A stretch of DNA of 64,000 nucleotides from Sphagnum magellanicum. Lineage: Eukaryota; Streptophyta; Sphagnopsida; Sphagnales; Sphagnaceae. The notes under the pieces were generated by a model, which made no database searches, was not told the DNA's origin, and saw nothing but the letters and a program-made list of their open reading frames with translations. The DNA lies in the NCBI GenBank assembly GCA_021904315.1, contig CM038925.1, forward strand, positions 808,501-872,500, read 5' to 3'. The position numbers were made by a program, and so were the translations under genes. Positions 50,550-62,330 of the stretch are shown here, piece after piece. Position 1 is the stretch's first letter; the number at the start of each line of letters is the position of its first letter.

Positions 50550-52960
50550 ACATGGTGACTATCTTCCACCCCCACCTCTGCTGGTCATGTGGACCACAAT
50601 TGTGTATTTTTCCGCCTTCAATAGAAGCAGTACAGGGAATTGGTTGTTGCAGGATTTATTCGTGCTGATTATCATCATTGCTCTCACTGCAACTGAAGCA
50701 TTTCTGATTACCCTTCTTGCATTTCACAGCTACTTGATTATGACCAACCAGACAACATATGGGCTCACAAGACGGAAACGCATTCCATACCTCAAGGGTC
50801 TGCCAGACAAAGCGCATCCCTTCAGTAAAGGCCTTAAGGCTAATGTATACTCTTTCTGCTCAACATCAAGGTCTAAGTACCCAATATATGTGCTCCCAAG
50901 CCCTGAAGAGTTAGAGGCAAGGGCTCACTCATCATCATGCTTGGAGCGCCAATTCTGTAGCTGTTGCTAAAATGCCACCTTCCTAAAAGGTTTGTAAGCA
51001 GGTAGCCCACTTGCAACCCCATGTCTCAGCCTTGTTAAGGGGGGGGGGGGGGTGTTGGGCAAATAATATGTGTTGTTGAGTGAAGGTTTCACCCTTTTAA
51101 AAAAGGGGTTTCTTTGTTCATTTGGTTGTAATGCATATTTCTTTTTCTCCCCCAAGATGTCACAAGATTAGATTTTCAGCTTGAGGATTGTGTTCCTTTT
51201 TCAGGGATTAAGGTTCCTGAAATGAAACAGTTGCCATAGCAGTTTCGCAAAATAAGGATCAGAGTCTGGGTAAGAGGTTCAGAGTATAGAGGTGCATAAT
51301 ATGAAGAGGGAATGCTAGATGCACCAATGCAGAAGCTTGCACATAGGTGCATGCTATTCTAAAGATATTTATGGATAACAAGAAAGTTTCTTTGTGTACA
51401 TGCTGATGAGCATCAAGCCAAAAGCCTGAGTAGTAGTTGGGACCTATGGCAGCTTTGCAAGTGGGTATGGGTTCAATTCACCACTAAGCATCTATGAAGT
51501 CTGTGGTTGTGTTTGTTCTTAGTCCTTCCCTGTTCTTTTCCCTTTCTGTCTTTCTTTGTTTCTTTGTCTAGTCTTTGTTGTGGGGTCTTTTGCTAGCCAG
51601 TAGTATGGCTGAGTCTTCTCGTTGCTTCTGGAATTGCAACAGAAACTCAGTTCACAGGATGGTGCTTGTCACCGGCCTTTACCCACTATACTGCACACAC
51701 TATGGCACTAGAAAGCACATGAGGCAGCCTATTGATGTGAGTTTACATGTTATTATTGTTTTGGCAGGTGGTGAGACCATTAACACAGACAACAACACAC
51801 TTACAAGACAAGAAGATAGAGTTTCAACAGCAAAATTGAGCCAACAAGATGGAAGGCAATTTATGGGTAATGGACAAAATATCTATTTGCCAGCAAAATC
51901 ACCTTGTGAGAGTTCCTAAGCCAAGTCTTGGGAATTGTGTAGAAGATATTTGCCTAGTAGTGTAGATTGATATTGTGTTCAACATGCTAATTATTATTAA
52001 GAAAATTGACTGCCTAACTCTACACAACCCTGTTAAAAACCGGCTAGTACAAAATTGAAAAAACTTTGTTCACTAATTATAATCATGGTGATGCTCAATT
52101 GTTTGTTCAGATTTTTTTTAGTTTTTGCAAATGCATTCAATACACTTCATTGGTAATTTCATGTTTTTATCTAGTCAGTTACAAGCATGTTATGGCATTG
52201 ATTTTTTTCTGTTGAATGCTTGCAGCTCATGGTGGTTGGTGGTTTCCAAGCATCAAATGAGGGCATGATTGTGAGACTATATAGATCTCAAACATTAGTT
52301 TACCATTAGTATCGAACAAAATTTGACTTAGAAGACCCATTGGCACATTAAGACCCACTTTGGAATAAACCACTTAGATGTTGAAACAAGACAAATGTAT
52401 GGAATTTGGCTTGGTGGGGACTATAATTTCAATTTCTATTAGCTTTTCTCTTATCCACCTATCTTCTCACAATTATTGTGTTTCACCAAATTTGTTTCAC
52501 TCAAATTGTCCATTGTCATAAATTTATTGATGTGGTGTGTCTAGGCAGTCTAGGGCAACAAAATGTCATCCAAAGGTACTGATGACTCTTCATTTGTATA
52601 AATTGCAAGCACACTAAAAGTTCAAACAAGGATCATCAAACCTTACAAGTTTCTATGCATGTTTCTATACTCGTCATCTTGAGTTCTTAGATGGACACAT
52701 GGAAATTACAAGATGAAAATACTATGGAGTTAATTACCCATATTTAATGGTTAATAGATGGAAAAATCTCCTTAAATTAACCAACCATAATTTGTGAAAA
52801 AATTCTCCTAAATTAACTAAACACGATATGAAAAAACAATTTAAATTAACTAACCACACTTGGTGAAAAAACCCTCTTAAATGACTAGTGTTGTAGGTTG
52901 ATTTAACTAATAGGTGTAATTTCCACCTAAATTTGGGCATCACTTATTGTCATCTTGTTT
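50550..52960. other. Right interior of the 7.86 kb element, unassigned
   Basis: The stretch includes a plus-strand open frame around 50760-50970 ending in a cysteine-rich SSSCLERQFCSCC tail, which I cannot place. It also has a G run at 51040-51052 and TTCACT-rich DNA toward the right terminus. No further host domain or transposase is recognised. Confidence 0.4.
51040..51053. repeat. Poly-G tract
   Basis: An uninterrupted run of about 13 G lies inside the 7.86 kb element. Confidence 0.85.
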
Positions 52961-53112
52961 CACTAGCTTAATTGACCTGTCCTAGCAATTGGTCCCCGTT
53001 CACTACGGGGTTAACATGTTTTACCATGATTTCATATAGTGAATCTGTCCTAGTTCACTCAAAATCCTAGTGAAATACAAGGTGAACTTGGCCACATCTC
53101 CTAGTAGTGAAC

Positions 53113-54280
53113 ACAATTGGGTAGTGGATTGGGTGGAGTCTTGACATGAAGGAAATTGAGTGGGAATACAACATTACCAATAACAACTATTGGAGTTGTT
53201 GGGACATCTCAAATGGTGTTTACCCATCCGATAATGATTACTCATGTGAATAGGATCACAGATTAACCACTGATGAACTCAATGGTTCCTAAAAGGTATA
53301 GAAATGTAAATGCAATGAATTCAAAAGGAAGATACCAAGAACCATTTGTTGTAACTACATCGATTCTTGATCACAAATATGGCCATTATGTTAGCCCAAA
53401 CATGGTAGCTTTTAAGTATCCTAATTTCAAAAAAGATGTTAATCTACATGCTCATGTCAGAGTGTTCAATTTTGTAATAAAAGTAAATGTAGACTTATAA
53501 AAAGTATATCATCAATGCATTTAGCTATACACTAAAATATACAACATCAGATTAGTGTCATAATTACATGTTGGAATTCCCTAACTATACTTTTTCGGAG
53601 CTTACACAAGCATTTTGCAAACATCATCCAAAAATTCAAAATGACAAACGAACATACATGGAGCTAAAGAATATGAAGTAGGAGGAGATTGAAAGGGTGG
53701 AGGTTTACTATGAACATATTCAGAACTTGGCTCATGGTTTACAAGTACTAACCACAGACAATTTTTTTACTATGGTGTGTAGAACGAATTTGTAATCATA
53801 CCTTAGAATTATGACTGCAGTGATGAAAAGGCCAACATTACAACAACATAAGGAGGTGGAAATGTTGTGTGAAGAAGGCATGACTACTACAAAAACAAGG
53901 AGTGCATTTTTAGTACCACAAAATACCAAAAAGGTGACATCAATGAAAACGCAAAGTAATACAAGGAAGATTGACAAACATTGCACAAATTGTGGGATGA
54001 CGAATCACAATGTGGAGACATGTAGAAAGAAGAAATAATAGACCACAGTGGCAACCAAAGAGGCCACACAACCATGTCAAAAACCACAGAAGACATTTTC
54101 ATACACATGTCACATTTGTGGTTTGAATGGACATAAAATGATAGACTGTCCAAAGTTTACTAAAATGCAAAAGATGTTTCATGGAAAATCTGTGACAATA
54201 GTAGAGGTTCAACCTATTGTTGAGGCACAAATAATCACTACAGATGTGAATGTGATGGATGTTAATGTTGCAATATAGAA
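53113..54280 (+). pseudogene. Retrotransposon gag remnant with two zinc knuckles, last part
   Basis: Plus-strand frames show YPNFKKDVNLHAHVRVFN, HHPKIQNDKRTYMELKNMK, VEVYYEHIQNLAHGLQ and RPTLQQHKEVEMLCEEGMTT. Two CCHC knuckles follow: CTNCGMTNHNVETC (about 53980-54022) and CHICGLNGHKMIDC (about 54105-54147), in the same frame but separated by tandem stops. This is a nucleocapsid region of a plant LTR retrotransposon. Frame shifts and stops show decay. The frame ends at about 54280, where receptor-kinase copy C begins, and no protease, reverse transcriptase or integrase is present. Confidence 0.75.
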
Positions 54281-54492
54281 TCCATGCACTTGAATTGTTA
54301 ATTCCAAATTAATATAAAATGATATGTCAAGTTCGTCTTGAAATATTTAGTAAAAAATTGGAACATGTGTTAGATTTTAAGATGAATAACATGCAATAAT
54401 CAAATGATTAATTAATATAATCTATGTCACACATTATCATATGATTATTGGACCATGAAATATTGTTTAAAGAAAAATAGTTAAATACTCAC

Positions 54493-56817
54493 TTTGGATC
54501 TAGATACCCTACAGTCCCCTTGACATTAGTTGTAACATGGGTAATATTTTTTCCATATGTTAATCTTGATAGTCCAAAATCTACAACTTTTGCATTTTTC
54601 ATGTCACTAGGAAGTAGAATATTACTAGTATTTACATCACGATGAATAATGTTTGGATTACACCCCGAATGGAAATATTCCAAACCTGTAATTCCAAAAT
54701 AATGTTTATAAAATATCACAAATTTTTTTGTCATTGGGAATAGATTAAAAAAAGTCTCATGTTAGGTTTTAATTGCTACACGGTCAAAACTCAAATATTA
54801 AAGGTGTGGTGACTTGTTTTTCAATGAAAGAGAATACTTTCTGACCTTGAATTGCAAGAATGTACATTAATGGACACGAATTATAATGTTTTCTTAAATC
54901 ATTACCTTGTGATGCATTGAGGGCAATGTGCAAACGTGTTGTCCAATCAGGTTGTTCATTAACGGATGTTGATAAATCACCTATGGTTCAAGAAAAAGAT
55001 TAATTTGGAGTTTAAGGATGGGTAAAGGGGTTGCAATTATCTTCCTCACAACAAAGTTCAACTATAAACAACATCATTAAAATGTCTTGAAATTGTACTA
55101 ACCTCATTAAAGAATTTAGATGGCCCTTGGTTTGATTTAACATCAAGTACTTTGATTGCCACTTCTTGTCCATCTTCAAGCTTGCCATAATACACAGGTC
55201 CAAACCCTCCTTGTCCAATTTGAATATTAAAGTTGTTAGTTGCTATAGCAACTTCAACAAGTGAGTAAGGATTTGCACCTACATGATCAAATTGAAATAG
55301 ACATGAAGTCATTAACCTTGTTACATGCAATTGAATGTCCATTCTACCTAGTTGCCATAAATTTTCATCAACTTGAAGTCACATTATACATGCTTCTATA
55401 TTTTAAAGAGGCTTGTATATTTCATATAGCTTGGTGTGATAATCTACACAATGCTTTCAATCCTTGACTTCACATGGTAATCTAAGTTTAAAAGTAATAA
55501 GCCATCACAAATAAATTTCCAACTTGAATTTCAATAGAGTAAATATAGATTCAAAGATAATGTAACTAACTGTTTAAATTTGAACTATAGAAGGTTTAGG
55601 GTACATTTCATTGCTAAGCGTTAGGTAATTGCCGAGAGGAGCCAAATTATGATATATAGTTGAGGTGTGAATGAGTTTAAACTATTTCAGTACTCTGGCT
55701 CCTCTCATTCGTTATTAGGTGTAACTAGTTTTTAAGCCAATGAGAAAGTGACTAAAACTAGACAAGAGAAGGGAGAAAATTATGTGTTATAACCCCCTTC
55801 TTCAAGACCAATGAGCAAGTGACAAGTTGGACACTACAATCTAAAATCCGGTTACATTTTAGTATATCATCATTTCAACCTAAACATTATGAGGAGATTA
55901 TATTGAACACAAATATGTGGGGAAAATGTGTACTACATTAGATCCCAATATGCAACAAGTTGGTCTATTGTTGGATGACATAGAAGACATAAATTTAGAT
56001 AGTCAATCACTTACCCGGACGAGCAGACTTCACCATTTGTAAATGTCCACCAGTCAATGTCCTTTCCTTTGTTTTGGTATGGGATTTATGTTTAATATAA
56101 AGAACAAGAAAGATGACGATGACAAGTGCTAAGATGCCACCTAACACAGGACCAATTATGATTGCAATATTTGTTGATTTTGTGTTGGATATTGATGACG
56201 GCCCTTGCAAAAGTGGGTTTCCTGGAAGGTACCTTGAAAGTTTAACAAACATAATTTGTCAAATGTTGAACTAACAATAATTACCTTTTTTTCACATTGG
56301 ACACAAATTCATATATAACAATCTTTCTACAAAATTATTGGCAAAGATTGGGATGTTTGAATAAAAGAAACTTACGTGAAATTCCAATTGGAGAGTAAAG
56401 TTGGGGGAATTGGGCCACTAAAATTGTTATTCCTAGCAAACCTGTTCTACATTGTAAAGAGTCTAATGTCAAAACGATTTTGCCATTGAACTTTGTTGGA
56501 CTCCTTTATCCAAGGTATCAAGTAATTCAAATTGTGTCATATGATATGAATGTTTGGATAGTGGTGTTACATAATTCCAGAAATGAAAATGAGAAAATGC
56601 AAAACATAAATATTTGAAATATAGTGCCCAAATATTATCTAGAAGTTTCCATCATGAATAACTACTATTTTAATCTTGTTAATCAATATGAGATATTGAT
56701 ATACCAGCCAAAAAAATATTTTGAGAGATAAAGGGTAGCACTCACAATTTAGATAGAAATTGCAAGTCAGCTAGCCAATCTGGGATTGTCCCAGACAGCA
56801 AATTGTTTTGCAAGAAC
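54493..56817 (-). pseudogene. Receptor-like kinase fragment (copy C)
   Basis: Exons 6-9, 11 and 12 of the parent gene are present: 56746-56817 and 56376-56441 (LRRs), 56015-56232 (GNPLLQG, membrane span, basic segment), 55103-55278 ([22 protein letters not shown]), 54906-54980 and 54493-54685 (IIHRDVNTSN, VVDFGLS, GYLDPK). Exon 10 was lost in the internal deletion. Exons 1-5, 13 and 14 are outside the copied segment. The catalytic loop lysine of HRDVK is N (HRDVN), which would also impair activity. The membrane exon is intact here, giving the reference that reveals the 5-bp deletion in the main gene. Confidence 0.85.
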
Positions 56818-56996
56818 CTAGTTATTTATCAAAACACAATAGCAACATAAATTTTTCAAAAAGTTTGTTGCATGCCTTTTTGTATCCATTTCTAGGTGTA
56901 CAAATAACTGAAAAATCTAGTTTAAATTTGAAAATAAAGATCACAGGAAAATCAACATGCGTGCATATTGTTAATTATTTTAGAAAACACAAATTC

Positions 56997-56999
<3 letters not shown>

Positions 57000-57029
<30 letters not shown>

Positions 57030-57030
57030 T
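57000..57030. repeat. Poly-C tract
   Basis: About 29 C in a row lie in copy C, at the position of the interrupted C-rich tract at 14750 in the parent. Confidence 0.9.
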
Positions 57031-58848
57031 TCCCGCAAAACAATATTTAGGTTTTAGTGGGAGAAAAAGGATTGAACTACTGATTATCTATAAGTTTAAA
57101 TGAGATTAATTTAGAAAAATAAAGACTTGAAACTTAAAGTTTTCATGTACAACATATATAGGATGAAATCTCATTGCCTCTTGAAAGTTGGAGGTGCATC
57201 TTGGTCTTTCAGTTCACCTCCAATTACCAAGTCTACCAATGGGAGTGTCAATGTCATTATTACCTAGTTTTTTAGTACCGTCACGAATCACAAGAGCTTG
57301 AGGGTTTAAGGGCCATTTATTGTTCCTAGTGCTTCATTACAAGTCATGTGCATAAATGTACATGCTTAGTTCAAAACTTATTGAAAGCCATCAACATGAG
57401 TGAATCAAAACCTCTTCTACAATGTCCATAAGCTATAAACAAATTACCAACAATGAAGAAATTAAAAGGTATTTTTTAGATAATTATTAGGTAATTATGT
57501 GTAGAATATATTCGATCAGATTATTGGTATGCAAACCAACTTGGGGCACCTACACATGAGATATTTAGAAGGTGTGAAATTGAAGTGGATAAGGCAAAAT
57601 TTAATCTAAGAAAACCAAAGTAATCTTGTAAAAATATATTTAGTTTGCATTGAAATATATAATGTGGGGGTATGCACTCACAAATATTCCAAATTAACTA
57701 AATGCTTTAGTAGAGGTAGCAAACCATTCAAATCATTATAATCCAATGCACTACACATCACATAAAAGCACACCACTATGGAAAAACCAACTAAAATACA
57801 ATCATTGAAGTTATGCTATTTGTAATTATGATAAATCTTATTGCATCATAGCAATTGTCATGGCCAATTGTTTGCTACATAATAATCTATGAGTCATGCA
57901 TTAGGGTTGGGTCGTATTTCTAGAGGCTGATGATAATAACTAGCTAGATCATGTGACTATTTGTAAATAAGCATACGGGTCTCAGTTATCCTATCACATT
58001 CTTATCCCCTCCATATGCATAGCCTTTACAAGGTTTTAATAATGTGTTCAAGGTTGAGTGCTAGTTCAATGTTGATAAATTATTAATATTAAATTGTCAT
58101 GGCATTGTAACACAATGTTTGATTATCACAACGGGTTACAATGTAATCAGAATATCATATCAATGATTGTATCAATATTTAGTTAATACTCAATTTTGAA
58201 CACATTGTTAAAGCACTAAACCTTGTAGGGGGCAAGTATTACAACCTATCAAGACTCACACCACAAAATCAGCATTCTATTGGTTTAAATAGAAAAGTAG
58301 ATGCCTAAAATTGCAATGTGATCCATGTTTTGATGAATCTCAGAAGAGTTCAACAACCAAAAGAGAAAAAAAAAAGAAACAGTTTAGGTTATAATGCAAC
58401 TATATCATGAAAATGGCAGAGATGAGTTCACAAAGTGTAAGAAGAACCAGCCCATGTTGTCATGAAAACAGAATCCACTTGGATTGAACACTAGCATTAG
58501 AGCCCATTCCTAAGGGAGCAGTAGCAAGAACAGGTGAAAGTGAGAGGTTCTAAGTTACCAAGACATTGGTGGGAATCATTTATGCTCAAACATGACATTA
58601 CATGAAGATAACTGGCTGCATTCCTTATTTTTAAGTGAGCTCTAAAATGGATTGACAATAGTTGCTTGCCTGAAGGGAAGGGCCATCAATACTGCCCATT
58701 TCACACAAGGGCACAAAAAACCATGTATGCCAACAACAATCCTCCTGCATATCTGTGCCACCAGAAGACCCATATGAATGTACCCATCAAAATCTATGTA
58801 CACACAGTTGAGGGTTACAAATTGTCAGTTGGAAAGAGAGGTGCTTAC

Positions 58849-59043
58849 ATGTCATCAGCAATCCCAAAAGCCTTGCGTTCCATGGCCATGCGAGCTCCAG
58901 CCATGGCTGCCCTGCGCCACAAACCTTCAGACAGGGCAGAAACAGTTTGGTCAAGAGTTGAATCACGTGCCTCTGAACCTAGAACACTTGTTCCTCGCTC
59001 CCACATTTCTTCTATTGTTGAGCCTCCTAAGATTGCCTGATCA
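58849..59043 (-). CDS. Exon 7 of the protein-kinase-like gene
   Basis: The 195-bp exon reads DQAILGGSTIEEMWERGTSV, then DQTVSALSEGLWRRAAMAG and MERKAFGIADD. I chose the acceptor at 59044-59045 because it keeps phase with exon 6; other AG sites lie a few bases upstream. Confidence 0.75.
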
Positions 59044-59636
59044 CTGCCACCACCCCTAGCTTTGTGAGTGCATTTTTGGATAAAATGGCTAATGAGTTGG
59101 CAAATTACAAAGCTCTCTTTCTGATCAGAAACTGGAATACTGGACTGGTTTACAAAAGAAATGGTGAAATACGATTCACCTAACATCCAATCTATAACAT
59201 CGCAGAGGAAACTCCACAATGACACTTTGAAGGTAACCATTGCCAGTGCAACAAAAAACTATGACAAGAATGAATGCAGTCACAATGTTCTGAGTCTCAA
59301 TAGTTACCTTACATCAGTAGAAAAAGCAAGGTCATGCAATCGTGGCATCAGGTACCCTACACCCCTTTCCTCCTTTGTGCTGCTCAATCATCATCAGTAT
59401 AGGAAATCTCAGACTGTAGCACACATTTAGACTTCAAAGAACTCCTCAGAATTGTTTAGACATTGTGAAACCTCAAGAATGGAAAAATGACTTCCAATCT
59501 GATGTCAACAAACACCGAATTCAAGAAGTCCCTCAGAGAAAAGACAAATGCAACCAACACAACAAACAAAGTGACATGAACCATAAAGGGACAAGCACCA
59601 ATAAAAGTGGAGGTTGAAGGTAAGAAAATACCCTAC

Positions 59637-59884
59637 TTGATAACAACTGAAGCAGGACCAAGACTTTGATGAAGACGACCATGGGCATGCATGAAAGCCA
59701 GCCCTTTGAATGTTCCTCGCAGCAATTTTGTGATGAAATGCCGGCGTCTCTGTATTGGTCTGGATTTGTCAAAAGAGTCCCAAAACTCCCACTCCCCTAC
59801 TGCACGTCCCTCAGCAGTTGCTTGTGCTGCCTCCTTGGCATAATCTGCAGCTGTAATTCTTCCATCATCCCCGAACACTAGCCA
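59637..59884 (-). CDS. Exon 6 of the protein-kinase-like gene
   Basis: The 248-bp exon is open and encodes WLVFGDDGRITAADYAKEAA, then WEFWDSFDKSRPIQRRRHF and KGLAFMHAHGRLHQSLGPAS. It is the most conserved part of the gene and includes the altered catalytic loop. Both splice sites are canonical. Confidence 0.85.
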
Positions 59885-61857
59885 CTGCCCTAAGTGAAAA
59901 GCCCAACCAAAACCCAAGCTTTGTGATGATTCATGGAGACATATCACTTGATACAAAAGACCAAAAGGAAAAAATGCTCTAAAGGGAACTTGAAGAATGA
60001 CAGTGTCGAAAAGTTGACAATTTTGCATTTGATGCTTCTTGTGACTCACAATAAGTGCATTATAGAATTGGTGTGTGCAGTTGGTTGTGTCGGCAGTCCA
60101 ACTACTAAGGTGGGCCAAAAGTGCATCTGAACTCAAATGTGGAATGTGGTGAGAGGGTCCCAGAACCAACACCTGCTCTCCTGCTCTTGTCTGGAAACCA
60201 CCATATAGATATATTATGTTCTCAGAGCACTCGTCTTGGGAAGCATCCTGCAATGTAACTGCCAGAAGATCATTCTGCTGTAAAGCATCCAGGTAGTGGA
60301 GAGGGACTCTTCACCCAACACACAAGGGGATTGCCATTGGTGACGAAGTAAGTAAAAATAGCTCAATTTGATTCAAATTTTGCTTCAGTGTTGGCCTGAA
60401 TGAAGTGAGTCATAGTTGCAGGTTTCTATGCACATAGAATAGAAGGGAACAAATTGCAGCAGCCTTAAACACTGCATGTTCCACCTGCCATGGTCTCTTC
60501 TGATGACTGACTGATGGGAAATACCAAATCAAATACTCCCAAGCACAGGTGATTATTTCAACCAAACCTGAAGGAGAACGTGACTCCTAAGCTCATTGGC
60601 AGCCATCACATCTGCATCTGTGCCTTGGGTTGTCATTGCTGGGTATGCCTGCAACACCTCTTCTTTCAACCTCTTTGATCATATTGTGCATGGTTCTGAT
60701 TGAAAACTGATTATCGAAGACCCACAGCAGCTCCAATATGAACCAAGAAGTCAACACATCACATCCTGAGGACAAGGAAGATGGGGCATTGTAAACCTTC
60801 AGAAGGACACGAGTGCCATGGGATCACCACTCCTTATTTGCCCTGAATACAATCTGCAGGCAAACTGGCACCCGAAGTGGTTACCAACAGTCCTCCATCC
60901 ATAGAAACTACATATCTCAGAAAGAGGAGCACATCAACCTCAAAAAGGTAAGTAAATTCCTTGATGCAGCTAAATCAGTTTCATCCACCCATCACAAAAT
61001 AGAAGAAAGGAGGACCCCAGTTGAGAGAAGCAAGTACATGGATCACCTTGTCCGTACACTTCCCTCCTCAACTTCCTGCCCACTTATTCTTGTCACGTCT
61101 CCTCTGTCAAAACCAGATGGTGCATTCTCTGCCAAGTTACCTCCAAAGATGCTTCCTGGTTGTGGGGGTGTGTAGCTGCACAGTCAGAGCCAGAAATGTA
61201 ACTCACCATCCCTCCATCATCAAGAGAAGAATGAGAACATTTATACACAAAAGGATACCCGCCTGCATATCTCTTCATCCTGTGGACTTTTTGAAGGGCG
61301 ACTGCTGGGGTTGGATGTGTTTGATATGCAGTGACTTGGACCACATGCAAGGTGGTCTGACAACAAGACTAGAAAGCTTCAACATACCAAGATCTGGAGC
61401 AAAATGGTTCTGTTCCAATGATAGTGTAAAGGGAGAAGGAGGGTTGAAATTGGATGAAGGGCAAGGGAAAGATTCCAGTTATTCCTATTTCTTCGTGAAT
61501 TGGTGTTTGCATTCTCCTTGAATTGTCACTGGGGTACACAGAATCAGACAATGTTCAAGCAGGGAACTGAAAAGCAATGTGTCTGAATAGGTTCTGCATT
61601 GTAGCCAAAGAAACCCATCCCTGGCTCTTCCTATGCAAACTTGCTGTTTGGAGGAGACTCCTCTTTGTCTCCCTTCCTCCCATGCGTAACTCTCTCCCCT
61701 TGATTTTCGCATAAACGAAGATTAGCAGATCGGGGTCTGTCTCTGTTACACGAAAGTTTACACTCCGGGACTTCGAGAAATGAGGGTAAGGATGTCTCGA
61801 CATCTAGGCTCCCAAAAACTTGCAAAAGAAAGGGAGGAACCCAGTCCAATTGTATAC

Positions 61858-62267
61858 CTGGAAACGTTGATGTATCCGTAGGAACCCAACAAGCGCTCCA
61901 CTTCAAAGTAATCAGAAGAGAATTCCTCAATGCGGGCCTCCACAGCAATCCCTTCTCTATCGTGCAGCCACTTGGATTTAGGCTTCCGATGCATTCTCAG
62001 CTTCCTCGAGTTTGAATCAAAAACTGTCGAGAAGGAAAAAGATGAAGCAGATGCAGGTAGCACAGAGCAGTCACACCCTTCACCCTGAGCTCTCCTGTGA
62101 TGAAATCCATAACTCGTTGTTCCTTGTTTTGCTTGTGCAAGTTGAACAGCATTCTGAGGTGAGAGAAAAGGAATTGCGGAGGTGGAGGCAGGAAGTACAC
62201 TGAGATACGACCCTCCTGATGCTGCTGCCATCGCTGCTGCACTCTTGTAAATTGCTTTTCCTTGCAC
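61858..62267 (-). CDS. Exon 1 of the protein-kinase-like gene: transit peptide region
   Basis: The 410-bp exon is open from the ATG at 62267, with an alanine/serine-rich start, and ends in phase 2 after DYFEVERLLGSYGYINV. Joining to exon 2 gives VSSYTPPQPG. The donor GTATAC is acceptable. Upstream, 62330-62600 should hold the promoter. Confidence 0.75.
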
Positions 62268-62330
62268 TCAACCACACCCATTTGCCGATGCATTGAATGT
62301 ACGCAGCAATCTTCAGCAGTCAATTCATGA

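Larger units (their letters stand above)
45253..53109. mobile_element. Gene-carrying CACTA element (Pack-CACTA), 7.86 kb
   Basis: The left end reads CACTACTAGGAAAGTGTGG and the right end, on the minus strand, CACTACTAGGAGATGTGG. AAC flanks both. Each end matches one specific end of the 2.43 kb element: the left resembles its right end, and the right (with CCGTTCACTACGGGGTTAAC) resembles its left end. It is therefore a full-length member in inverted orientation. Subterminal zones are rich in TTCACT. The interior has no transposase. Instead it holds intron-containing pieces of a casein kinase 1-like gene (minus) and an amidohydrolase gene (plus), plus unassigned sequence. Removing it rejoins the gag frame (LIGST to QLGSGLGG). 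Confidence 0.85.
54281..58395. repeat. Displaced segmental copy of the receptor kinase (copy C)
   Basis: It matches 11124-16147, exons and introns, in the same orientation. The left edge abuts the gag remnant and the right edge abuts an intron of the pseudokinase-like gene. About 0.9 kb, corresponding to roughly 11840-12750 and containing exon 10, is missing at a junction near 55000. In places (GATAGTCC in exon 12, GGAGTTTAAGG in intron 9) it is closer to copy A than to copy B, so the source may be a third or mosaic copy. Confidence 0.85.
58670..62267 (-). pseudogene. Plastid-type protein-kinase-like gene (pseudokinase family), 3' truncated
   Basis: Eight exons with matching phases: 61858-62267, 61047-61175, 60763-60853, 60568-60623, 60173-60277, 59637-59884, 58849-59043, 58670-58752. 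The N-terminus (MQGKAIYKSAAAMAAASGG, S/A-rich) looks like a plastid transit peptide. Kinase-like blocks follow: FDRGDVTRISGQEVEEGSVR, GTRVLLKVY, DADVMAANELRSHVLLQ, GGFQTRAGEQWLVFGDDGR, HQSLGPASVV, ALSEGLWRRAAMAG, KAFGIADD and GLLLAYM. HQSLGP stands where HRDLK is expected, so the family is probably catalytically inactive. Lesions: one base missing in exon 3 near 60822, before GTRV, and one extra T in exon 8. The donor after exon 8 is GC. The remaining C-terminal exons are absent between 58670 and copy C. Confidence 0.75.

Noticed and set aside
45253..53109. Reading the casein kinase and amidohydrolase as ordinary resident genes
   Set aside because: Both are partial, one has stops in catalytic positions, and matched CACTA ends with AAC duplications enclose them.
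61021..61521. 166-codon plus-strand frame
   Set aside because: It is antisense to exon 2 and intron sequence of the protein-kinase-like gene and has no recognisable domain.
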